Assembly: GCF_003628505.1 (NCBI RefSeq)
Contig: NZ_RBZP01000001.1
Location: 434,001-498,000, forward strand
Source: Oceanobacillus halophilus
GTDB lineage: Bacteria > Bacillota > Bacilli > Bacillales > Amphibacillaceae
Direction of reading: 5' to 3'
DNA length: 64,000 bases
The notes under the pieces were generated by a model, which did not search any database, was not told where the DNA came from, and saw only the letters and a program-made list of their open reading frames with translations. The position numbers and the translations under genes were made by a program. How positions within the stretch are numbered: the first letter of the stretch is position 1; every line of letters starts with the position of its first letter. Positions 9,509 through 17,985 of the stretch are shown here, piece by piece.

Positions 9509-9730
9509 TTTATCCACCTAGCTTTCTAAAGCCTAAACATTATATATGTGAATTCTAATCATTTCTATGAAGAATAATCACTTCGTCTCGTACCTCTAAC
9601 CTTATGAGGCTTTTATTTTATAAGTTGCTTAAACAAGTTACTTTTATACATTCGAATAATGATTCCAATTACTTGAAGAAAAGTATTTTTATTCTACTAC
9701 TTTTCTATGATAACAATAATCAATCAGTCG
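9509..9730. other. Intergenic gap between birA and dinG
   Basis: About 220 bp, AT-rich, with only weak hairpins (for example 9681-9706) and no credible reading frame. In B. subtilis this interval holds panB, panC and panD, which are missing here. Confidence 0.6.
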
Positions 9731-10726
9731 TCAACTTTTATCTGTTTGATGGAACCAATCTATTTCTGCTGAATACAACTCAATTGTTTCACCGCTACTT
9801 GATTTAGTTAATAGTGCTCCGTCGTCGGTGATACCTAAAAAAGGAGCTTTCCATTCCTCTTTCAATGTTTTTATGGCAATTTCTTGACCTATTTTAAACC
9901 CATAGCCTTCCCATTTCTGTTTTATTTCTGAAAATCCATTTTCCAAATAATCTTCATACGTTCTTTCAAACGTAACTAAAATCTCTTGAATTAAATCTTT
10001 CAAGAGCCATTCCTTACTTGTCTCCATTTTAATAGATGTTGCTATATTTCTTAGTCCCTCTGGCAAATCATCTATCGAATGATTAACATTTAATCCGATT
10101 CCAATGATGACATACCATATTTGATCTTGTTCGGCTTGCATCTCGGTAAGAATGCCAGCCATCTTTTTATTGTTCATTAGAATGTCATTAGGCCATTTGA
10201 TTTTCGGGTTAATATCAACATAATTACTAAGAACATCCGCTAATACTGTAGCCGTTAATAACGTTAATTGTGGTGCATGATGTGGCTGAATCTCCGGTCT
10301 AAGAATCATACTCAACCAAATTCCTTTTCCTTTTGAAGAATCCCAATTACGAGCAATTCTTCCTCTTCCTTTTGTCTGCTCATCGGCAATAATAATCGTA
10401 CCACCTGGAGCATTGTTACGAGCTTCGTCATGAGCAATTGTCTGTGTTGATGCAATAGATTCATGGTGAATTATTCGTTTACCTAGCCACTTCGTACGCA
10501 GTCCCCATTTTACAGTATTTTCACTTAACTTATTTGGGAAATCAATGATTCGATACCCTTTATTAGATTTTGCTTCTATTATATAGCCATCCTTCTTTAA
10601 TTCATTCATATGCTTCCATATGGCACTTCTTGATATTCCTAATACTTCTGACAAAGACTGACCAGAGATGTATTGTTCCTTATTCTTTTCTAGAAGGTCG
10701 ATTAATTTGCTTCGGGTGGATTGCAT
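9731..10726 (-). CDS. birA: Biotin-[acetyl-CoA carboxylase] ligase / biotin repressor
   Basis: 331 aa bifunctional form. An N-terminal winged helix (about residues 1-60, G-Q-S-L-S-E-V-L-G-I-S-R-S-A-I-W-K-H) is followed by the biotinyl protein ligase core (G-R-G-R-I-A-R-N-W and K-W-P-N-D-I-L) and a C-terminal SH3-like domain. It activates biotin as biotinyl-5'-AMP, transfers it to the carboxyl carrier protein and represses biotin genes. The start is ATG 10726, with AAGGAG 8 nt upstream, rather than the GTG at 10735. The first 25 nt overlap the end of cca, implying coupled translation. Confidence 0.95.
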   Translation of the reverse strand: MQSTRSKLIDLLEKNKEQYISGQSLSEVLGISRSAIWKHMNELKKDGYIIEAKSNKGYRIIDFPNKLSENTVKWGLRTKWLGKRIIHHESIASTQTIAHDEARNNAPGGTIIIADEQTKGRGRIARNWDSSKGKGIWLSMILRPEIQPHHAPQLTLLTATVLADVLSNYVDINPKIKWPNDILMNNKKMAGILTEMQAEQDQIWYVIIGIGLNVNHSIDDLPEGLRNIATSIKMETSKEWLLKDLIQEILVTFERTYEDYLENGFSEIKQKWEGYGFKIGQEIAIKTLKEEWKAPFLGITDDGALLTKSSSGETIELYSAEIDWFHQTDKS

Positions 10727-11913
10727 TTTATCCACTCCTTTATATCAGATTTACTATTAGCCAATTCTCTAAAAACCACTGCTTTTTCTATATCTGTTAA
10801 CATCTTCTGTAACCAAGGGCCTTTTTGCAGTAAAGGAAATATATTTGCTATATCTGATCCATTAACAGCCAATTCTTTTCTGGAATGAATAGGTAATTGT
10901 TTATTCATATGATGAAGGTCTTTATGGTTCGTGTTTTCTTGATGTATACTGTTAACAATTCGCGAAAAGCCCTCATAATATCGATTATCCAATGTATATA
11001 CCAACCATTCATCTATACCATTGGTCTCGTAATAGTTATATGATTCGACTAATACCTTCGCATCCTTTTTGACTTGATTGGAACATTTCCAGGATTTTAC
11101 CCATTCAGAAATACTAATATTGTTTTCTAAAAGATGAAGTAGTGCGATGACCTCTCCGAAAGACGCTAATGGTTGGATTGTTTTTGGAATTTTACTAAAT
11201 AATGATGGATTATCTTTAAAGATCGGTAAAAATTGATACGTCCCTATAATATTTATGTATTCCAAACCATTTTTTACATATTTACCAGCAAAAAGTTTCT
11301 CAAATTCGTTTGTTATTCGTTCAACTGCTAGTGATTCTATTTCACTTTGTACAGCCTTCATTTGTTGTATTGTTTCTGAATAAATCTCAAACCCCAATTG
11401 ACTGGAGAATCTAAGTGCTCGAATAATTCTTAATGGATCCTCTTTAAACCGTTCATTACCGTCTCCAACCGTTCGAATGATTCCTTTTTTTAAGTCTTCT
11501 TTCCCATCAAATAGATCAATAATGTTTCCAGCTAAATCCATTGCTAGTGCATTAATTGTAAAATCACGGCGCTCTAGATCTTTATCAATATCATCGATAA
11601 ATGTAACCGTATCTGGATGGCGACTATCTGAGTATACCCCTTCCGTTCGAAACGTCGTGACCTCATAAGGGATATCTTCATGTACGACAACAACGGTTCC
11701 ATGTTTAATCCCAACTGGAATCACTTTTTCAAATATAGTTTGAATCACTTCAGGAGGTGCAGACGTAGTAATATCTACATCCCCAATAGACCGATTCAGC
11801 AATAAATCACGCACACAGCCACCAACAAAATATGCTTTATGGTTATGGCTCTCTATTTTTTGTATAATTGGCACTGCTTTATTAAAGGGTCCTCGTAACA
11901 TGTATTTCACCAT
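10702..11913 (-). CDS. cca: CCA-adding tRNA nucleotidyltransferase
   Basis: 403 aa class II enzyme that adds or repairs the 3' CCA of tRNAs. Visible motifs are Y-F-V-G-G-C-V-R-D, the metal-binding G-D-V-D-I, and R-R-D-F-T-I-N-A-L-A-M. Start uncertain: ATG 11913 or ATG 11901 (M-L-R-G-P-F); the latter has GGTG 6 nt upstream and fits the B. subtilis N-terminus better. Lies 5 bp after bshA and overlaps birA, the same order as B. subtilis (bshA-cca-birA). Confidence 0.95.
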   Translation of the reverse strand: MVKYMLRGPFNKAVPIIQKIESHNHKAYFVGGCVRDLLLNRSIGDVDITTSAPPEVIQTIFEKVIPVGIKHGTVVVVHEDIPYEVTTFRTEGVYSDSRHPDTVTFIDDIDKDLERRDFTINALAMDLAGNIIDLFDGKEDLKKGIIRTVGDGNERFKEDPLRIIRALRFSSQLGFEIYSETIQQMKAVQSEIESLAVERITNEFEKLFAGKYVKNGLEYINIIGTYQFLPIFKDNPSLFSKIPKTIQPLASFGEVIALLHLLENNISISEWVKSWKCSNQVKKDAKVLVESYNYYETNGIDEWLVYTLDNRYYEGFSRIVNSIHQENTNHKDLHHMNKQLPIHSRKELAVNGSDIANIFPLLQKGPWLQKMLTDIEKAVVFRELANSKSDIKEWIKCNPPEAN

Positions 11914-11918
11914 TTTCT

Positions 11919-13046
11919 TTATTGTTTACTTATAAGAATATGTTTATATAGATTCATATACTGTTTAACAATTTCACTTGATTTGAAATATCTTTGTGTG
12001 TGATTGAAAGCATTTCTTGAAAATTCTTCTAATTTCTCCGTGTCTTCTAATAGCTGTATGGCATATTTAGCTGCCAATTCTGTATTTCCTAACTCCACTG
12101 TATACCCTGTTTCCTCATGCTTAATAACTTCAGGAATTCCTCCTACATCTGTGCCAATACAAGGCACCATACAAGCCATTGCTTCTAATAATACTAATCC
12201 AAAGCTTTCCTTCTCAGATAATAGCAACATTAAATCAGAAATAGATAATAAGTCACTAATATTATTCTGTTTCCCTAAAAATAAAACGTCATTATCGAGT
12301 CCTAGATTTTTAACAAGCTGTACAGTAGAAGAGTATTCTGGCCCGTCTCCAACTAATAACAATTTACTGTTTACTTGTTCCTTTACTTTTCGAAAAGTAT
12401 GCACAATTTCATCTACTCGCTTTACTCTACGAAAGTTCGAAATATGAATCATAACCTTCTCTTCAGCTGCTATTCCATACTTTTGTTTCAGTGTAGGGTT
12501 TTGTTTCGGCATATATTCTTCTTCATTAACAAAATTATATATAATAGAGATATCTTTATTGGTATCAATCATCTCTTTAGTTTGATTGACTAGGCTTTTT
12601 GAAACAGCAGTGACAGCATCTGATTTTTCTATACCGTACTTTATCATTTTTTTAAATGTATTATCTACTCCTAAAACAGTAATATCCGTACCGTGAAGAG
12701 TAGTAACAATTTTAACATCCCGTTCAGCAATATCTTTGGCTAAAATGGCACAGATGGCATGAGGTACTGCATAATGAACATGTAATACATCTAATTCTTT
12801 CTCATCAATTACATCGGCCATTTTAGTAGCTAGTGCTAGGTCATATGGTGGATACTGAAATACTGGATAGTGGCCAACATCTACTTCGTGATAAAAAATA
12901 TTAGGATAAAATTTATCTAAGCGAAAAGGAAGACTAGAGGAAATAAAGTGAATTTCATTGCCATCCTCTGCTAGCATTTTTCCGAGCTCAGTAGCTATAA
13001 CACCTGATCCGCCCACTGTTGGATAACATGTAATCCCTATTTTCAT
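11919..13046 (-). CDS. bshA: N-acetyl-alpha-D-glucosaminyl L-malate synthase
   Basis: 375 aa GT4-family glycosyltransferase, first enzyme of bacillithiol synthesis (UDP-GlcNAc plus L-malate). The N-terminus (Y-P-T-V-G-G-S-G-V-I-A-T-E-L-G) and the C-terminal E-S-F-G-L-V-L-L-E-A-M-A-C nucleotide-sugar motif are typical. It is 24 bp from dapB; in B. subtilis mgsA and the deacetylase bshB1 sit in this interval, so the second pathway enzyme must be encoded elsewhere. Its product would feed the thiol used by the reductase YpdA at 49.1-50.1 kb. Confidence 0.94.
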   Translation of the reverse strand: MKIGITCYPTVGGSGVIATELGKMLAEDGNEIHFISSSLPFRLDKFYPNIFYHEVDVGHYPVFQYPPYDLALATKMADVIDEKELDVLHVHYAVPHAICAILAKDIAERDVKIVTTLHGTDITVLGVDNTFKKMIKYGIEKSDAVTAVSKSLVNQTKEMIDTNKDISIIYNFVNEEEYMPKQNPTLKQKYGIAAEEKVMIHISNFRRVKRVDEIVHTFRKVKEQVNSKLLLVGDGPEYSSTVQLVKNLGLDNDVLFLGKQNNISDLLSISDLMLLLSEKESFGLVLLEAMACMVPCIGTDVGGIPEVIKHEETGYTVELGNTELAAKYAIQLLEDTEKLEEFSRNAFNHTQRYFKSSEIVKQYMNLYKHILISKQ

Positions 13047-13070
13047 GTGTTCACTCTTTTCCTATAGAAA

Positions 13071-13865
13071 TTATAATAGTTGTTCAAGTCCATAAACTAA
13101 GCCATCAATTTCAAAGACTCTTTCGATGGAAAATCGAACACCATCCATGAAGGAGGCGCGATTTAGAGAGTCATGTTTAATTGATAACGTTTGACCAGGT
13201 CCTCCGAATATAACTTCCTGATGTGCTACAAGACCCGGAAGACGTAAACTATGTATTCTCATACCATCCAATTCAGCTCCTCTTGCTCCTGTAATTGTTT
13301 CTGTTTCATTTGGATGTCCTTGAGATTTAGGTTCTCTTGTTTCACGTATCATCTCAGCCGTTTTTACAGCTGTTCCGGAAGGCGCATCTAACTTATTGTC
13401 ATGGTGTTTTTCAATTATCTCAACGTCTGGTAAATATTTTGCTGCCATTTGTGAAAACTTCATCATTAATACCGCCCCAATAGCAAAGTTAGGAGCAATA
13501 ATTCCACCAATATTTTTACTTGTCAATAATTCATCTAATTCTTCTAATTGTTCACTGTTAAAACCAGTTGTTCCCACTACTGGTCGTATATTATGTTGGA
13601 TGGCCGTTTTAGTATGTAAATAACCTACTTCAGGTATGGTCAGTTCCACTAATACATCAGCAGAATCTACTGCTTGAAAACATTCTTCCGCATTTTCATA
13701 GATTGGTACGTCTAAATCAGGTAAACCATCCACTTCTTTAAGTGTCTTTCCATTATTTTTTCTATCCAGGCAAGCTACAAGTCGAAAATTCTCTTCCTTA
13801 TTTATCATTTTAATAGCTTCGTATCCCATTTTCCCACGCGGTCCTGCAACAATTATATTAATCAT
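13071..13865 (-). CDS. dapB: 4-hydroxy-tetrahydrodipicolinate reductase
   Basis: 264 aa. N-terminal nucleotide-binding G-P-R-G-K-M-G and the conserved substrate/catalytic stretch E-K-H-H-D-N-K-L-D-A-P-S-G-T-A. Reduces 4-hydroxy-tetrahydrodipicolinate in the diaminopimelate/lysine pathway, which also leads to spore dipicolinate. Good ribosome binding site GGAGGA 9 nt before ATG. It lies 18 bp downstream of ypjD and 24 bp upstream of bshA, probably one operon. Confidence 0.97.
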   Translation of the reverse strand: MINIIVAGPRGKMGYEAIKMINKEENFRLVACLDRKNNGKTLKEVDGLPDLDVPIYENAEECFQAVDSADVLVELTIPEVGYLHTKTAIQHNIRPVVGTTGFNSEQLEELDELLTSKNIGGIIAPNFAIGAVLMMKFSQMAAKYLPDVEIIEKHHDNKLDAPSGTAVKTAEMIRETREPKSQGHPNETETITGARGAELDGMRIHSLRLPGLVAHQEVIFGGPGQTLSIKHDSLNRASFMDGVRFSIERVFEIDGLVYGLEQLL

Positions 13866-13883
13866 GATTGGATGTCCTCCTAA

Positions 13884-14225
13884 TTAAGATGATAGATCTT
13901 TACGTGTCCAACGATTTTTGTCACGTGTTTCAATTTTAGTCATTGCCATATCAAAGGCTTCGGATAAGTCGATATCAAGTGAATTAGCAAAACAAGTTAA
14001 TACAAATATAATATCCCCTAACTCCTCTTCTACCGTTTTTTCTTGCTCGGTAGGTTTTTTAGGTTTCTCACCATAATAATGATTTACTTCTCTTGCTAAC
14101 TCACCTGTCTCTTCGGATAATCTTGCCATTAAACTTAATGGCGAGAAATACCCTTCTTTAAACTGCGAAATATAGTCATCTACTCTTTTTTGAATTTCGT
14201 TTGTATGATAAATTTGTTTACTAAT
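13884..14225 (-). CDS. ypjD: MazG-like nucleotide pyrophosphohydrolase YpjD, probable ATT start
   Basis: The MazG-type metal-binding pattern is clear (E-E-T-G-E-L and E-E-E-L-G-D). The first ATG (14129) would remove 32 conserved N-terminal residues: the frame continues upstream through Y-I-S-Q-F-K-E-G-Y-F-S-P-L, which matches the N-terminal part of B. subtilis YpjD. No ATG, GTG or TTG occurs between that block and the upstream stop. The codon that aligns with the B. subtilis initiator (M-S...) is ATT at 14223-14225, and AAAGGGGT lies 8 nt before it. This gives 113 aa against about 111 in B. subtilis. The family hydrolyses nucleoside triphosphates; the substrate here is unknown. Confidence 0.85.
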   Translation of the reverse strand: MSKQIYHTNEIQKRVDDYISQFKEGYFSPLSLMARLSEETGELAREVNHYYGEKPKKPTEQEKTVEEELGDIIFVLTCFANSLDIDLSEAFDMAMTKIETRDKNRWTRKDLSS

Positions 14226-14361
14226 TTTTATTACCCCTTTATTTATAGTACATCTCTTTCATGTTAGCGAACTAAGTTGAATTTGACAAATTATATACTC
14301 TAGAGTGGCAGCACAAATTCTTAGATTAATCTTCCGTTCTTAATTAGCTATAATTTAGAAA

Positions 14362-14390
14362 TTGTTCTTTAGACTGTAATTGACTATAAT
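14362..14390 (+). promoter_or_regulatory. Putative sigma-A promoter of the YitT-like gene
   Basis: TTGTTC at 14362-14367, a 17-nt spacer, then TATAAT at 14385-14390, 46 nt before the plus-strand start codon at 14437. Confidence 0.6.
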
Positions 14391-14436
14391 AAAATAGTAT
14401 TTGTAAGGAAATGGTAATCGTAAGGAGGACTGTTAA

Positions 14437-15309
14437 ATGATTTTCGGGTTAAAGATTAAAAATATGTTATTTATTATATTGGGCTCTGCAATATTTTCAT
14501 TTGGTATCGTTCACTTTAATATGCAACATAATCTTGGAGAAGGTGGATTTACTGGAATTACTTTGTTACTTTACTTTTTATGGGGGATAGATCCAGCTTT
14601 ATCGAATATTGTGTTAAACATACCTGTGTTCTTTATTGGTTGGAAGTTTCTTGGAAGAAATACATTTTTCTATACAATTATAGGGACGTTAACCGTGTCT
14701 GTTTTCTTAAGAATCTTTCAAATTTATCAATTTCAAATTAACTTACAGGATGACATGCTATTAGTAGCTCTTTTCGCTGGTGTTTTTATCGGCGTAGGGC
14801 TGGGAATTATTTTTAGATATGGTGGGACAACTGGAGGAGTGGATATTATTGCCCGCCTAGTTAATAAATATGCTGGATGGAGTATGGGGCGAACGATGTT
14901 TCTCTTTGATTTAGTCGTTATTACCACTTCCATCTTTGTTATCCTCGAATTGGACGAAGGAATGTACACTTTAGTTGCAGTGTATGTAGGAGCGAGAGTC
15001 ATTGATTTTCTACAAGAAGGAGCATACTCTGCCAAGGGTACAACGATAATCTCCAGTCATAGCGATGAAATAGCAGCATTAATAATGAAAAAAATGGATC
15101 GTGGTGTAACCGTTTTGCATGGTCGTGGTAGCTACTCTGGTGAAAAGCGAGATGTTTTATACTGTATTGTTGGTAGAAATGAAATTGTCCGGTTAAAGAA
15201 CATCATTCACTCTATCGATCCTCATGCATTTGTCGCAGTAACAACAGTTCATGATGTACTTGGGGAAGGATTTACACTTGACGAAAATAAAAATCCTATT
15301 AATGATTAA
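14437..15309 (+). CDS. YitT family membrane protein (YpjC-like)
   Basis: 290 aa. About five or six hydrophobic membrane segments in residues 1-180 (YitT_membrane type, with G-T-T-G-G-V-D-I), then a cytoplasmic DUF2179 domain (about 205-285, G-V-T-V-L-H-G-R-G-S-Y-S-G). Function unknown; DUF2179 is thought to be a ligand-sensing domain. Strong AAGGAGG ribosome binding site. It is divergent from ypjD with its own promoter. The position next to ypjD points to ypjC of B. subtilis, although YitT paralogs are numerous and a precise orthology call needs a tree. Confidence 0.85.
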   Translation: MIFGLKIKNMLFIILGSAIFSFGIVHFNMQHNLGEGGFTGITLLLYFLWGIDPALSNIVLNIPVFFIGWKFLGRNTFFYTIIGTLTVSVFLRIFQIYQFQINLQDDMLLVALFAGVFIGVGLGIIFRYGGTTGGVDIIARLVNKYAGWSMGRTMFLFDLVVITTSIFVILELDEGMYTLVAVYVGARVIDFLQEGAYSAKGTTIISSHSDEIAALIMKKMDRGVTVLHGRGSYSGEKRDVLYCIVGRNEIVRLKNIIHSIDPHAFVAVTTVHDVLGEGFTLDENKNPIND

Positions 15310-15364
15310 AAATCATTTGTTTAACAAATCAGGGATATGTATCATCTGTGACTTTAATATCAAA

Positions 15365-15390
15365 AAAAGGATGGCATTAGCCATCCTTTT
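15365..15390. terminator. Bidirectional terminator
   Basis: 11-bp stem (15365-15375 with 15380-15390) with an ATTA loop, A-rich on one flank and T-rich on the other, placed between the convergent YitT-like and YugP genes. Confidence 0.9.
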
Positions 15391-15395
15391 ATATA

Positions 15396-16079
15396 TTAAT
15401 CATCATTCATGGATAGGAAAATCAATAGAAATCTGCTTAATTCCAACAGTGCTACTAGAGCTGCTGCTACATAAGTCATGGCAGCTGCGTTCAATACTTT
15501 CTTTGTATCTCTCTCTTCATTGTTCCGAATAACACCTGTGGATACGAGCTCGCCCATCGCTCGATTTGATGCATCAAATTCAACTGGCAGTGTTACTAAT
15601 TGGAATAAGACTGCTGCCGCCATGAAAATAATCCCTAATAGTATCCAACTTTGTGAATAAAAAATGATACCCGCAATGATTAAAATCATGGATAAATTTG
15701 AACCTAGATTCGCTACTGGTACTAATGCACTGCGAAAACGTAAAAAGGCGTAATCTTGCTGATCTTGGATAGCATGACCAACTTCATGTGCTGCAACAGC
15801 AGAAGCAGCCATAGAACGACCATGGTAATTGTCCGAAGATAAACGGACCACTTTTTTCCTTGGATCGTAGTGATCTGATAGCATTCCACGAGTTTCCTCA
15901 ATTGTTACATCATATAAACCATTATCATCCAAAATCTTGCGTGCCACTTCTGCACCGGTCATATAAGAAGAAGTTGGTTGTTTGGAATATTTCTTGTAAG
16001 TGCTTTTTACCTTCCCCTGGGCCCATAACGGGATAAGGATTATTAGTGCAAAATAGACTAAATATCCTACCATCTGCAT
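15396..16079 (-). CDS. YugP-type membrane zinc metallopeptidase
   Basis: 227 aa membrane protein. An N-terminal membrane segment is followed by a zinc-binding H-E-V-G-H motif (A-A-H-E-V-G-H-A-I-Q) and two or three further hydrophobic segments. Matches the DUF-type neutral zinc metallopeptidase family typified by B. subtilis YugP (about 225 aa). Substrate unknown. In B. subtilis yugP is elsewhere, so its insertion in the ypjD-ypjA interval is a local difference. Confidence 0.88.
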   Translation of the reverse strand: MQMVGYLVYFALIILIPLWAQGKVKSTYKKYSKQPTSSYMTGAEVARKILDDNGLYDVTIEETRGMLSDHYDPRKKVVRLSSDNYHGRSMAASAVAAHEVGHAIQDQQDYAFLRFRSALVPVANLGSNLSMILIIAGIIFYSQSWILLGIIFMAAAVLFQLVTLPVEFDASNRAMGELVSTGVIRNNEERDTKKVLNAAAMTYVAAALVALLELSRFLLIFLSMNDD

Positions 16080-16197
16080 ACCTCCATCGTCATATCTTAG
16101 TCCTGATTTTATTTCTTAAAATAATGAAATTTTGAGTTTATACTTTTTATAGTGTGTAAAAGTATATCTAAGGTCAATTTTAGTCAAAAACTAAATT

Positions 16198-16467
16198 TTA
16201 GTCAATCATTTTGTCCTTTTTTTTCTTGAGTTTTCGCTGTTCTCCTTTATATTTTCTCCAACTTACATAAGATAATGTAACACCTATACTTCCACCAATA
16301 ATAACAACTGCCCAAATAAATGGAACCCAGTCTAAATTATTTTTTGAAACGTCAGATTCTTGTACAGGGTTTGCGTCTACTGTATGAACTCCTAGATGTA
16401 AAAATACAAGTATCCCTACGACGATGGTGAATATCTTAAGTATTTGATACAAATGGACTTTAAGCAT
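16198..16467 (-). CDS. Small membrane protein resembling the ends of sporulation protein YpjB
   Basis: About 89 aa: an N-terminal signal-like hydrophobic segment ending near V-D-A-N-P, a short outer segment, one membrane helix (about residues 48-70) and a lysine-rich cytoplasmic tail with Y-V-S-W-R-K-Y-K-G-E. It occupies the place of ypjB in B. subtilis (about 264 aa), and the C-terminal helix plus basic tail resembles the end of YpjB. It may be a reduced ypjB that lost the central domain; this is inference. ATG 16467 is preferred over GTG 16476 because GAGGTGA is 5 nt upstream of it. Confidence 0.6.
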   Translation of the reverse strand: MLKVHLYQILKIFTIVVGILVFLHLGVHTVDANPVQESDVSKNNLDWVPFIWAVVIIGGSIGVTLSYVSWRKYKGEQRKLKKKKDKMID

Positions 16468-16540
16468 AGAGATCACCTCACATACGTCTTATTCATTAAT
16501 GTATGATTTGGTTTTCTCACTTATAACCAACCTATTTTCA

Positions 16541-17119
16541 TCAAAGATTTTCTTTGTTCTTCCTAATGGTTAACATATAAGTAATAATAATGGTTAGAAT
16601 ACTTAACCAAAAAGTAAAATATCCAATTTCATTCATATAATCGGTTAAGGAAGAATATATCGGCATCATTTCAAAAACATAGTCAATAATATCGTTATGT
16701 AGTAATACAATACCAGCAACTGTAAGATGTTTCAGTTTAATTTTGTAAAACGGAACATATAACAACCCCTGAACTGCCATGCCTAAATGGGAGGCCATAA
16801 GCATATATCCAGTTGGATCTAAGTTTCCTTCTACAACAAGAGTTAAGATGTTCATAATCACAGCCCATATACCATATTTAAACAAAGAAGTAATAGCCAA
16901 AGCTTCTATATATGGAACATTTTTATTAAAAATAAAAAACAGCAGAAATATGGTAAAAAACAAGCTTGCAGTAGGACTATCTGGCACAAAAATGAGGAAA
17001 ATATCTGGTGTAATAGATAATTGGCTTTTATACCATATGTATCCATATATTGTACCAAAGAAATTAATTAAGAATAGTGCCAGTAAGAAGCGTTTATCTA
17101 ATAATATGTATTTTAACAT
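16541..17119 (-). CDS. ypjA: DUF1405 membrane protein YpjA
   Basis: 192 aa with about six hydrophobic segments, matching the DUF1405/YpjA family (B. subtilis YpjA about 185 aa). Function unknown. The frame is open to 17164, but that would run into the qcr terminator; ATG 17119 (M-L-K-Y-I-L) has GAGGG about 10 nt upstream and is chosen. Gene order qcrC-ypjA-ypjB is as in B. subtilis. Confidence 0.85.
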   Translation of the reverse strand: MLKYILLDKRFLLALFLINFFGTIYGYIWYKSQLSITPDIFLIFVPDSPTASLFFTIFLLFFIFNKNVPYIEALAITSLFKYGIWAVIMNILTLVVEGNLDPTGYMLMASHLGMAVQGLLYVPFYKIKLKHLTVAGIVLLHNDIIDYVFEMMPIYSSLTDYMNEIGYFTFWLSILTIIITYMLTIRKNKENL

Positions 17120-17147
17120 TGTAATCATTCCCTCAATAGTTATAGTA

Positions 17148-17182
17148 AAAAGCACCTTCACCAAGTTCGTGAAGGTGCTTTT
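17148..17182 (-). terminator. Terminator of the qcrABC operon
   Basis: 14-bp perfect stem (17148-17161 with 17169-17182), 7-nt loop and a T-run in the minus direction, just after the qcrC stop. Confidence 0.9.
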
Positions 17183-17190
17183 CTATAACA

Positions 17191-17970
17191 TTATTCAGCG
17201 TTTGCTTCATTTACTGATGTAATAAAATCAGCTAGTTGTTCTAACTCTTCATCGGATCCCTGGAATATATCTGCTGGCATGCCACCAATACCGTTTACGG
17301 CGATGTCAGCAATTTCTTCTGCAGAATACTCCAAACCAAGAAGAGTTGGTGCAGCTGGGCCACCTTCTAATTCTCCACCATGACAGGAAGCGCAACTGTT
17401 CTCATATACTGCATATCCTTCATGCTCTGTATCTACCTCAACCGCAGATTCAGGAACAGGTTTATTCGCTTCAGCACGTGCTTCCCAATCAACATGAGCA
17501 GCAGACTCATACGTTAACCAAATGACAGATGCTAGTCCAAGAAGCATCATCCCGATAGCAATTGGCCGCTGTTTGGGTCTGCGTCCAGGACCGTTATCAA
17601 GAAATGGCGCAAGTAACAGTGCACCGAAAGCTAGTCCAGGCATAACAAGAATACCTATTAACACAAAATCTCCACTTGCAAATTCATATTTTAATAACTC
17701 ATATAAAAATAAGAAATACCAGTCTGGTAGTGGAATGTAGGCAGCATCAGTTGGATCAGCCATTCCTTCTAACGGAGATGGGTGTGCTAATGTTAAACTT
17801 AAAAATCCAACTAAAAATACTGAGCCTGCTAACCATTCTTTTAATAAAAAGTTGGGCCAAAAAGCTTCCGTTCTACCAGGATATTCAGAATAATCTTTCG
17901 GTATTTGTGATGTTTTTTCTGCAGAGATACGAGAATCTCCAACAAATTTCATACCTTTACCCTTATGCAT
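17191..17970 (-). CDS. qcrC: Menaquinol:cytochrome c reductase, cytochrome b/c subunit
   Basis: 259 aa. The N-terminal half is a subunit IV-like membrane part with three or four helices (P-L-P-D-W-Y-F-L-F-L-Y-E-L motif). A C-terminal fused cytochrome c domain carries the haem motif C-A-S-C-H and a candidate axial Met in G-I-G-G-M. This fused subunit is characteristic of Bacillus bc complexes, which pass electrons from menaquinol to cytochrome c. RBS AAGGAGGGG before ATG; 15 bp after qcrB. Confidence 0.96.
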   Translation of the reverse strand: MHKGKGMKFVGDSRISAEKTSQIPKDYSEYPGRTEAFWPNFLLKEWLAGSVFLVGFLSLTLAHPSPLEGMADPTDAAYIPLPDWYFLFLYELLKYEFASGDFVLIGILVMPGLAFGALLLAPFLDNGPGRRPKQRPIAIGMMLLGLASVIWLTYESAAHVDWEARAEANKPVPESAVEVDTEHEGYAVYENSCASCHGGELEGGPAAPTLLGLEYSAEEIADIAVNGIGGMPADIFQGSDEELEQLADFITSVNEANAE

Positions 17971-17985
17971 GCTTTCCCCTCCTTT

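Noticed and set aside
9604-9807. 67-aa plus-strand frame in the birA-dinG gap
   Set aside because: Overlaps the end of birA, has no ribosome binding site and a random low-complexity AT-rich composition.
12004-12447. 147-aa plus-strand frame inside bshA
   Set aside because: Opposite-strand shadow of a well-conserved glycosyltransferase gene; composition reflects the complement of its codons.
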